A stretch of DNA of 64,000 bases from Chamaelirium japonicum (Eukaryota; Streptophyta; Magnoliopsida; Liliales; Melanthiaceae): NCBI GenBank assembly GCA_947650365.1, contig OX393557.1:30683783-30747782 (forward strand), read 5' to 3'. The position numbers were made by a program, and so were the translations under genes. This document shows positions 24,258-32,600 of the stretch, in pieces. The notes under the pieces were generated by a model, which was not told the DNA's origin, did no database searches, and saw nothing but the letters and a program-made list of their open reading frames with translations. Position 1 is the first letter of the stretch, and the number at the start of each line of letters is the position of its first letter.

Positions 24258-24806
24258 CTAGGCAGGGCCAGCACCCGCGCCGTCGTCATCGCCGCGCTTC
24301 CTCTTCTTTGACCTTTCGGCCTTATACTTCTCAATGGCGTCCAGCGCGCCCTTCTGAAGGAGCTCGCCCAGCTGCGACTGGAGGCGCTCTCGCTGGGTGT
24401 TGAGGTCGCGGAGATGTGCCTCCTTCAGCACCGCGATCTCGTCCCTGGAGGCCGCCACCAGGCTGCGGAGCTCGAGGACCTCTTTCTGGGCGGCCTCTTT
24501 GGCTTTGGTTGCCTCTTGTAGGTCCGCGAGGGCACGGGCACGAGCATCCTCGACCGACGCGAGCCCAGTGGTGAGGGTGGCAGCCCGCTGGCGCAGCTGG
24601 GCAACCTCTGTGTCAACAGAGGCGGCCTGCTGGCGCAGCCGGTCCACCTCAGCTCGGAGCTCGCCGGAGTGGTCCATCTGGTGAAGCCAGTGGATGTGCT
24701 CGTCTACTCTCCTCTCTGAGCCGTGGAGAGTGTCATCATAGAGAGCAACCGTGTCCCCCGCAACGCCAACGACCTCATCGGCGAGGGCCCGGCTGACCCG
24801 CTCCAC
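24258..24806 (-). CDS. Antisense gene, last exon: coiled-coil domain
   Basis: The exon begins at 24806 directly after a GT-AG intron, in the same reading frame as the preceding exon (phase 0), and ends with TAG at 24258-24260. It encodes 183 codons including the stop. Residues about 45-165 are a long heptad-repeat helix rich in Leu, Ala, Glu and Arg (for example LRAEVDRLRQQ, VAQLRQRAATL, KEVLELRSLVAAS, LQSQLGELLQ), so a coiled coil. The tail has a basic, nuclear-signal-like SKKRKRGDDD and a Gly/Ala end. The overall product, a Transposase_28-like head, an Ala/Pro linker and a coiled coil, matches the layout of antisense or 'gypsy-type' proteins described in plant Tat elements. Its function is unknown. 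Confidence 0.7.
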   Translation of the reverse strand: MERVSRALADEVVGVAGDTVALYDDTLHGSERRVDEHIHWLHQMDHSGELRAEVDRLRQQAASVDTEVAQLRQRAATLTTGLASVEDARARALADLQEATKAKEAAQKEVLELRSLVAASRDEIAVLKEAHLRDLNTQRERLQSQLGELLQKGALDAIEKYKAERSKKRKRGDDDGAGAGPA

Positions 24807-24896
24807 CTACGCCAAGGTAAAACAGTTAGAGAAAGTCTTAGGAGAAATTTCGAACAGAGAGGGATTTAAGGCGAAGAAGTGTGAAGGTAATCTTAC
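24807..24896 (-). other. Intron (90 nt) in antisense gene
   Basis: On the minus strand the donor is CGAG|GTAAGATT (GT at 24896-24895) and the acceptor is TTGGCGTAG|GTGGAG (AG at 24808-24807). Both match plant consensus, with T-rich sequence (CTAACTGTTTTACC) before the acceptor. Without splicing, the frame from the upstream exon stops at the TAG formed by the acceptor itself. Removal joins two codons exactly (phase 0). Confidence 0.72.
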
Positions 24897-26174
24897 CTCG
24901 AGGAGCCGGTTGATGAGGGCGATGTAGGGAGTCCGGGCGAAAATGTTGTGCCCCAGGATCTCCCGCGTGAAGTAGGGGGCGCGCTCGGGGTCGCCTGAAG
25001 AGGAGCCCGCCTGGCTCACCTCGGTTGGGGCAGCCGGGGGAGGCGCATCAACGGTAGTAGCGGCGGGCTCGCCCCCTTGAGCGCCGGCACCCCCTTCCTT
25101 GATAAGGGGAGGCACGGCGGATCCCCCTTGCCCGGGCAAGTCTGGGTTCGAGGCTTCCGAGCTGGAGCTCGGAAGGTCGTCCAGGATGGCCCCCAGGTCC
25201 GGAGACCAGTAAACCAACCCGCCCAGCTCCGGGAGGATAGGAGCCTCGAGAGCAGAGGGAACGGAGGGGGCAGTGGGCGCAGGCGCGCTGGAAGTGGCAG
25301 GCACGGGCTCGGGCGCGGGCGCGTTGGGAGCCATAGGCGCGGGCGCGGGCGTGGGCGCAGACGCACTGGAATCAGCAGGCGCGGGCGCGCTGGCAGCAGA
25401 GGGCGCGGGCGCGCTGGGAGCCATAGGCGCGGGCGCGGGCATGGACGCGGGCGCACTGGAATCAGTGGGCGCAGGCGCGCTGGAAGCGGCAGGCGCGGGC
25501 TCGGGCACAGGCACGCTGGGAGCCATAGGCGCGGGCGCGGGCGTGGGCGCAGGCGCACTGGAATCAGCGGGCGCGGGCGCGGGCGTGATTGCAGCAGAGG
25601 GCGCGGGCGCGCTGGGAGCCATAGGCGCGGGCGCGGGCGTGGCCTCGAGCGCGCTAGCAGCAGAGGGCGCGGGCGCGCTAGCAGTAGCGGGCGCGGGCAC
25701 GCTGCAGCCAGACGCATCCGGTATAGAGGGCGTGGGCGCGATGGGGGGCGCAGGCGTGCTGGAAGCAACGTGCGCGGGCGCACTGGGAGCAAACACAGCC
25801 GGTGCGGCGGGCTCGGCAGTGCGGGCCCGTGCTTCTCCTTCTTCTTCCTCTTCCTCGGCCGAGCTGGAATCCTCGTAGGATCCCAGGCCCGCTTCCTCCA
25901 GAGCGGCTTTCCTCCTCCGCTCCTCAGCGGCTCGCGCAAAGGCTTCGTGAGCTTTGCGGACGACATCGTCTTCCCCCGTCGGGCGGGCCACCGGAGCCCC
26001 CTTCTTCTTCTTCTTTATGTGGGCGCCCTCCATCTCTGGGGTCATTACCGCAACAAAGAGAGGTTTAGAGAGGTCGCCCGGGAACCCGCACATCAGCACC
26101 TCGGCCATTAGGGTTTCCACCTCCGCCATGCCAAGAAGGAGCTCGACGCGCGGGTCCTCAGGGTCGACCATCAC
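24897..26174 (-). CDS. Antisense gene, middle part: charged and Ala/Pro/Ser-rich
   Basis: Open on the minus strand from 26174; the first ATG is at 26171-26169. Early residues include ELLLGMAEVETLMAEVL and a Lys run (HIKKKKKGAP) that resembles a nuclear signal. Then come an acidic Glu run (SSAEEEEEEGE) and about 210 residues of repeated PAPAPMAPSAPAP-like sequence. The exon ends FARTPYIALINRLLE at the splice donor. DNA periods in the repeat are about 90, 102 and 96 bp, all multiples of three, so length change kept the frame. An arginine-rich plus-strand frame crosses the same DNA (25077-26111) but is a mirror of this repeat. The frame is the same as that of 26229-27290 upstream. Confidence 0.65.
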
Positions 26175-26228
26175 AACTTGACGTCGTGGGGGTTCCGAAA
26201 TTGAGGAGTGCGTAGGGAGATTGGAACC

Positions 26229-26495
26229 TTAGGGAGAGTTCGCCTGACCTGGGGCAACCTCGCGGGATAGAGGCGGCGGCGAGGGAATGTCCTCCTCGCG
26301 GAGCATGTCGATGGTGTCTTCTTCGGCGAGCCTAATCGGGGAATTCCGCTTCTTCTTCCCCTTCATCGCCGAAGAGGTGCCGGCACCGGGGGTCGTGGGA
26401 GCCGCCTTGGAGGTCGCCCCGGCGCGGCGAGAGACCGCCACCTTCTGGCGCATGTTCTTCTGGCGGGTGGTGATGGCACCAGTCTGGAGATCCTT
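26229..26495 (-). pseudogene. Antisense gene segment between two in-frame stops
   Basis: Continues the frame of the 5' exon after a TAG at 26498-26496 and runs to TAA at 26231-26229. It is basic (RQKVAVSRRAGATSK, MKGKKKRNSPIRL), then acidic (EEDTIDMLREEDIP). The TAG sits in CTTCTCCTTCCTCTAG, which looks like a plant 3' splice acceptor, so the stop may be intronic. The TAA could be removed by a candidate 72-nt intron (CCAG|GTCAGG to GTCAAG|TTG), but the signals are weak. Otherwise both are nonsense mutations. Confidence 0.5.
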
Positions 26496-27290
26496 CTAGA
26501 GGAAGGAGAAGTCCGGAGCCAGGATCTTCTCGGGAGTTCGCCCGTCGAGTAACTCCAAGATCGCCTTGTCGAGCGTTTGTTCTTGGGCCTCAGAGATACA
26601 CTTCTTCCTTTTGGCACGGTACTCAGCGATCGCTTTGAAGTTGGGGAGGGGCGGCCTTCCGGGGTGAGCAGGAACGCCTGCGCAGGGACCTCGCCACTCC
26701 CCCACGACGACGAAGGGGTACTCTTTCCAGTACCTATCCTTGTTTTCGATCACGGAGAAGGGGAGCACCTCGCCGGAGCGGCCTGTGAGGTAGAACAGGC
26801 CGCAGCCCACCTCGTTGAAGACGGGCCCCGGCTTGAGGAACCACTTCTTCAGGAGGTAGGCGAGGGGGATCCTCATGTTAAGGGCTTCCTCGATTCGAGA
26901 AAGCCCATAAAGGATCCCCCATGAGTTTCCCGGAAGCTGGGCGGGGCATAAGCCCGCCAGCTCCAGTAGCTCGCTGGCCAAATGGTTCAGGGGGAGCCGG
27001 AGCCCTGACCTGACCTGCCCCACGGAGACCGCGATGCCGGAGAGCGGCCTCCCTGAGCGAGGGAGGGGCAAAATGGGGAGCTCCCGGGGAATTCCCACCG
27101 TAGTCTGCAGACTGTCGGGGACAGGCGCACCCCCGATGTCGTGCAGCCAGATGACGGCGGGCACCTTGGGGGGAGCCTCGCCCTCAGTGCCGGAAGCGCG
27201 CACTGAGAGAGAAGCGACGTCGAGAGGCTCCTCTTGGGAGGGCGCAATGGCAGCAGCAGCAGAAGAAGAAGCGGCAGCAGAGGAAGCCAT
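26496..27290 (-). CDS. Antisense gene, 5' part: Transposase_28-like domain
   Basis: 264 codons from ATG 27290, the first ATG downstream of a TATA box at 27394-27385. The N-terminus is Ala/Ser-rich. Residues about 87-200 resemble the plant 'putative gypsy type transposon' domain (Pfam PF04195, Transposase_28). Telling stretches are SGLRLPLNHLASELLELAG, CPAQLPGNSWGILYGL, and LKPGPVFNEVGCGLFYLTGR followed by the RYWKEYPFVV segment. Such frames sit antisense between pol and the 3' LTR in Tat-group elements, and their role is not established. A basic YRAKRKKC precedes the stop (TAG 26498-26496). The domain call is from motif memory, not from a search. Confidence 0.72.
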   Translation of the reverse strand: MASSAAASSSAAAAIAPSQEEPLDVASLSVRASGTEGEAPPKVPAVIWLHDIGGAPVPDSLQTTVGIPRELPILPLPRSGRPLSGIAVSVGQVRSGLRLPLNHLASELLELAGLCPAQLPGNSWGILYGLSRIEEALNMRIPLAYLLKKWFLKPGPVFNEVGCGLFYLTGRSGEVLPFSVIENKDRYWKEYPFVVVGEWRGPCAGVPAHPGRPPLPNFKAIAEYRAKRKKCISEAQEQTLDKAILELLDGRTPEKILAPDFSFL

Positions 27291-27699
27291 GAGTGCGAGA
27301 GGGTGCTAGCGAGCTACGAGCTGAAAGCTAAGGAGGAAGGGAGAGCTATTTTTCACGCAGCAGTAAAAATCGCCCCCCCATCTCCTATTTATAGGCAGGC
27401 GAGAGACAAGTGAATCGGGCCGCAGTTAATGCCCGAGCACGCCCAACGAGGCGACATGACGGTTGTCGAAGCGACAGCTCGTTTCTTTCCAATCGTCAAG
27501 CACCACATGGGCCACGCGTGGAAAAGGCTGCGCCGGCGCCGACGCTGTCCTTTACTGATAGAAAAAGGAGCAAATAAGAAGAAGACACGTATCTTGCACT
27601 GATCGGGATCTCATGATGAGATTCATTGATCAGCATCGAGCCTCGTGCCGCATTTAAGCTGAGGCGATCGTCGGAGATTCGGAACGATACCCAAGTCAC
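27291..27699. other. Antisense gene leader and upstream region
   Basis: On the minus strand 27355-27291 would be the 5' leader of the antisense gene. 27395-27699 is unique sequence between its TATA box and the 145-bp repeats. I recognise no gene or further motif here. Confidence 0.5.
27385..27394 (-). promoter_or_regulatory. TATA box of antisense gene
   Basis: CTATAAATAG on the minus strand, an excellent plant TATA box, 95 bp before the ATG at 27290. A start about 30 bp downstream would give a leader of about 65 nt. It is 1.2 kb from the 3' LTR and opposite in direction, so it is not part of the LTR promoter. The sequence is near-symmetric (CCTATTTATAGG on the plus strand), but no plus-strand frame follows it. 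Confidence 0.7.
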
Positions 27700-28457
27700 A
27701 AGATCGCCCGTGGCTGGTGCCCGCAGCTCGCCCAAAGCAGACCCTGGCCGCGTGTGACAAGCTCGCACCGGAAGGAGATCACTCGTGGTTGACGCTCCTG
27801 GCCCGCCCAGCATTTGTGAAATACTGGGAGTCAAAACTCTCGACGCAGATCGCCCACGGCTGGTGCCCAAGCTCGCCCAAAGCAGACCCTGGCCGCGTGT
27901 GACAAGCTCGCACCGGAAGGAGATCGCTCGTGGCTGACGCTCCCGGCCCGCCCAGCGTTTGTGAAATACTGGGAGTCAAAACTCTCGACGTAGATCGCCC
28001 ACGGCTGGTGCCCAAGCTCGCCCGAAGCAGACCCTGGCCACGTGTGACAAGCTCGCACCAAAAGGAGATCGCTCGTGGCTGACGCACCCGGCCCGCCCAG
28101 CGTCTGTGAAATACTGGCAGTCAAAGCTCTCGGCGCAGATCGCCCACGGCTGGCGCCCAAGCTCGCCCGAAGCAGACCCTGGTCGCGTGTGACAAGCTCG
28201 CACCAGAAGGAGATCGCTCGTGGCTGACGCACCCGGCCCGCCCAGCGTCTGTGAAATACTGGCAGTCAAAGCTCTCGGCACAGATCGCCCACGGCTGGCG
28301 CCCAAGCTCGCCCGAAGCAGACCCTGGTCGTGTGTGACAAGCTCGCACCGGAAGGAGATCGCTCGTGGCTGATGCTCCGGCCCGCCCAGCGTTTGTGAAA
28401 TACTGACAGTCAAAGGTCTCGGCGCAGACCGCCCACGGTTGGTGCCCGCAGTCCACC
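27700..28457. repeat. 145-bp tandem repeat upstream of the antisense gene
   Basis: About five copies. The landmark ACCCTGG following AAGCAG is at 27741, 27886, 28031, 28176 and 28321, exactly 145 bp apart. Neighbouring copies differ at only a few bases. 145 is not a multiple of three, and the overlapping minus-strand open frames here are all products of the repeat. It lies between the antisense TATA box and the purine tract, so it could act as upstream sequence for the antisense promoter or as element 3' UTR. Confidence 0.9.
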
Positions 28458-28551
28458 AGGTGGAGGTCGCAAATGACTAGAACTCCCAATTCGACCGTCG
28501 TGTGCAATAAGACTCCTGAGCAAGCGCCAAAGTCTCCTTGGTTGCTCCCTC

Positions 28552-28563
28552 AGGAGGGGGTAA
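28552..28563 (+). other. Gypsy polypurine tract
   Basis: AGGAGGGGG followed by TAA, directly before the TG of the 3' LTR; the expected primer site for plus-strand DNA synthesis. Confidence 0.8.
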
Positions 28564-29619
28564 TGTTGGGGCTAGCTGAAATCTGCCCTGGAGTTCACAC
28601 CCCCCCTCCATGCTCACCAAATCACCTTGACAGGGAACGAGATCCACATTGGGCTGAAGGGGTCTTAGGCTAAAAGCTCGCTCAGGAGCTCGCCCAAGCT
28701 CGCGCAGGAGTTCGCTGGAGATGGCAGCGGGAGTTAGACCGTCATGCATTTAAAGATACCGGCACCACAAACGCCCCTAGCTCATGCAGGAGCTCGCCCA
28801 AGCTCGCGCAGGAGCTCGCCCAAGCTCGCGCAGGAGCTCGCCCAAGTTCGCCCTTGCCTGTGGATCTCATAGACCCCAGGATTCCAAGGGGTAGGGAACT
28901 CGCCCAGGAGCTCGCCCTCCCCCCCCCCATGCTAACCAAATCACCTTGACAGGGAGCGAGCTCCACATTGGGCCGAAGGGGCCTTAGGCAAAGAGCTCGC
29001 TCAGGAGCTCGCCCAAGCTCGCTCAGGAGCTCGCCCAAGTTCGCACTCCCCAAGCTCACTCAGGAGCTCGCCAGAACTCCCCAGTTTATCGAAGAGGTCG
29101 CTCCCGCGAGGTTTGACTCTTGATAGATATGGAAGAGAAGGCGGAGCAATGGAGGGCGAGCTCGCCCTGGCTTCCCACCGGAGGTCGCCCACAGTGCACG
29201 AAGATCTCCCAGACTTGAATATTCAAGAATAGCCACCTGGCAGCAACAAGAAAGATGCTCTCCCCCACTCAAACCGCCTGGCAGGCTCGACGACAAAGAA
29301 TGTCAGGGACGCGAGTACCCCAAGGACTGTCAGAGACCCACGCGAGCCAGAACGTGGGGGTCTAGAAGGCTCTGGAAAGAATCTCCACGTGTCGGGCCGC
29401 GGTAGGTCGCCAATGACTATAAATGCTCACCCCCAGGCTCCAGAGTACAGGTTCGAAACCCTTTTCCCTATCACTTTCGTCCACTAAAGCTCGCCGTTGT
29501 GCACCTGAGACTGACTTGAGCGTCGGAGGGTCTGCGCTCCTAAGGGAGCCAGCTGTTCTCATGCTTTTTCTTTGTCTTGCAGGTAGCCCGCACGGACCAG
29601 CGAAAAAATCCCCCGAACA
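28564..29619 (+). repeat. Gypsy 3' LTR (1,056 bp)
   Basis: Starts TGTTGGGG and ends CCCCGAACA; matches 16263-17343. I count roughly 25-30 substitutions by eye plus loss of one 22-bp internal unit and a small insertion. TATAAAT is at 29418-29424. It is followed by the GTATC duplication and satellite. Confidence 0.95.
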
Positions 29620-29624
29620 GTATC
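29620..29624. other. Target-site duplication GTATC, right copy (gypsy)
   Basis: Exact repeat of 16258-16262. The satellite then continues as CATTCTAATTC, in register with the left side. Confidence 0.93.
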
Positions 29625-32600
29625 CATTCTAATTCAATCGTACGATCCATTCTAATTCATTCGTACGATCCATTCTAATTCATTCATACGATCGATTCTA
29701 ATTCATTCATACAATCCATTCTAATTCTTTCACACGATCCATTCTAATTCATTCGTACGATCCATTCTAATTCATTCGCACAATCCATTCTATTTCATTC
29801 GTACGATCCATTCTTACTTATTGGTACAATCCATTCTAATTCATTCGCACGAATGTATCCATTCTAATTCATTCGTACGAATCAATTCTAATTCATTCGT
29901 ACAATCCATTCTATTTCATTCGTACGATCCATTCTTACTCATTCGTATGATCCATTCTAATTCATTCGCACGAATGTATCCATTCTAAATCATTTGTACG
30001 ATCCATTCTAATTCATTCGTACGATCCATTCTAAATCATTCGTACAATCCATTCTATTTCATTCATACGATCAATTCTAATTCATTAGGACGATCCATTC
30101 TAATTCATTCGTACGATCCATTCAAATTCATTCGCACGATCCATTCTAATTTATTCGTACGATCAATTCTATTTAATTCATACGATCCATTCTAATTCAT
30201 TCATACAATCCATTCTAATTCTTTCACACGATCCATTCTAATTCATTCGTAGGATCCATTCTAATTCATTCGTACAATCTATTCTATTTCATTCGTATGA
30301 TCCATTCTTACTCATTCGTATGATCCATTCTAATTCATTCGGACGAATGTATCCATTCTAATTTATTCGTACCACCATTCTAATTCATTCGTACGATGCA
30401 TTCTAATTCATTCGCTCGAATGTATCCATTCTAATCCATTCGTACCATCCATTCTAATCCATTCGTACGATCCATTCGTACGATCCATTCTAATTCATTC
30501 GTACAATATATTCTAATTCATTCGTACGATCCATTCTAATTCATTCACACGATCCATTCTAATTCATTCATAGGATCCATTCTAATTCATTCATACGATC
30601 TATTCTAATTCTTTCGCACGAATGTATCCATTCTAATTCATTCGCACGAATGTATCCATTCTAATTCATTCGTACGATCCATTCTAATTCATTCGTACGA
30701 TCCATTCTAATTCATTCATACGATCTATTCTAATTCATTCATACAATCCATTCTAATTCTTTCACACGATCCATTCTAATTCATTCATATGATCCATTCT
30801 AATTCATTCGTAAGATCCATTCTAATTCATATGCACAAAGGTATCCATTCAAATCCATTCGTAGGATCCATTCTAATCCATTCGTATGATCCATTCTAAT
30901 TCATTCGTACGATACATTCTAATTCATTCGCTCGAATGTATCCATTCTAATCCATTCGTACGATCTATTCTAATCCATTCGTACGATCCATTCTAATTAA
31001 TTCTCATGAATGTGACCATTCTAATTCATTCATACGATCCATTCTAATTCATTCGTACGATCCATTCTAATTCATTCGTACGATCCATTCTAATTCATTC
31101 GTACGATCCATTCTAATTCATTCGCACAAATGTATCCATTCTAATTCATTCATATGATCCATTCTATTTCATTCATACAATCCATTCTAATTCTTTCACA
31201 CGATCCATTCTAATTCATTCGTACGATCCATTCTAATTCATTCGTACAATCCATTCTAATTCATTCGCACGAATGTATCCATTCTAATTCATTCATACGA
31301 TCCATTCTAATTCATTCATACGATCCATTCTAATTCCTTCATACGATCCATTCTAATTCATTCGTACGATCTATTCTAATTCATTCGTACGACCCATTCT
31401 AATTCATTCGTACGATCCATTCTAATTCATTCGTAAGATCCATTCTAATTCATTCGTACGATCCATTCTAATTCATTCGTACGATCCATTCTAATTCGTT
31501 CGCACGAATGTATCCATTCTAGTTCATTCGTACGATCCATTCTAATTCATTCGTACGATCCATTCTAATCCATTCGTACGATCCATTCTAATTCATTCAT
31601 ACGATCCATTCTAATTCCTTCGTACGATCTATTATAATTCATTCGCACGAATGTAACCATTCTAATTCATTCATACGATTCATTCTAATTCATTCGTATG
31701 AGCTATTCTAATTCATTCGTACGATCCATTCTAATTCATTCGTAAGCTCCATTCTAATTCATTCGTAAGATCCATTCTAATTCATTCATACGATCTATTC
31801 TATTCCATTCTAATTCATTAGCACGATCCATTCTAATTCATTCGTACGATCCATTCTAATTCATTCGCACGATCCATTCGAATTCATTCATAGGATCCAT
31901 TCTAATTCATTCGTACGATCCATTCTAATTCATTCGCACGATCCATTCTAATTCATTCATACAATCCATTCTAATTCATTCGCATGATCCATTCTAATTC
32001 ACTCATACGATCCATTCTAATACATTCATACGATCCATTCTAATTCATTTGCACGAATATATCCATTATAATTCATTCGTACGATCCATTCTATTTCATT
32101 CGTATGATCCATTCTAATTCCTTCGCACGATCCATTCTAATTCCTTCGTATCCATTCTAATTCACTCATACGATCCGTTCCAATTCATTCATACGATCTA
32201 TTCTAATTCATTCATACAATCCATTCTAATTCTTTCACACGATCCATTCTAATTCATTCATACGATCCATTCTAATTCATTCGTACGATCCATTCTTATT
32301 CATTCGCATGAATGTATCCATTCTAATTCATTCGTGCATACGATCCATTCTAATTCATTCGCACGAATGTATCCATTCTAATTCATTTGTATAATCAATT
32401 CTATTTCATTCGTACGATCCATTCTTACTCATTCGTATGATCCATTCTAATTCATTCGCACGAATGTATCCATTCTAATTCATTCGTACGATCCATTCTA
32501 ATTCATTCGCACTATCCATTCTAATTCATTCGTACGATCCATTCTAATTTATTCGTATGATCCATTCTAATTTATTCGTTCAAATATATCCATTCTAATT

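Larger units (their letters stand above)
16263..29619 (+). mobile_element. Complete Ty3/gypsy LTR retrotransposon, Tat/Retand-type
   Basis: A 13,357-bp element bounded by TG...CA LTRs and a perfect 5-bp duplication. In order it holds: 5' LTR, primer site, gag, zinc-knuckle/protease, RT, RNase H, a second RNase H, integrase, a 5.3-kb non-pol tail with an antisense gene and two tandem-repeat blocks, purine tract and 3' LTR. The order RT-RNase H-integrase makes it gypsy. The extra RNase H, the lack of a chromodomain after integrase and the Transposase_28-like antisense frame are known for the Tat group. The plus-strand frames contain three in-frame stops and about five frameshifts, so this copy is not autonomous. 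By-eye LTR divergence is about 2.5-3%, implying recent insertion. Confidence 0.95.

Noticed and set aside
25077..26111. Arg/Gly-rich open frame of 344 codons on the plus strand, and a Gly/Ala-rich one at 25273-25878
   Set aside because: Both mirror the GC-rich Ala/Pro repeat of the antisense gene. They have no domain, no promoter and no continuation, while the minus strand has domains, splice sites and a TATA box.
26229..26495. Firm annotation of a second intron (72 nt) in the antisense gene
   Set aside because: The candidate donor CCAG|GTCAGG and acceptor GTCAAG lack a T-rich tract and the length is at the lower limit for plants, so it is mentioned only as a possibility.
27496..28507. Several overlapping minus-strand open frames of 100-145 codons
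   Set aside because: They are repeated translations of the 145-bp array, shifting frame at each copy because 145 is not a multiple of three.
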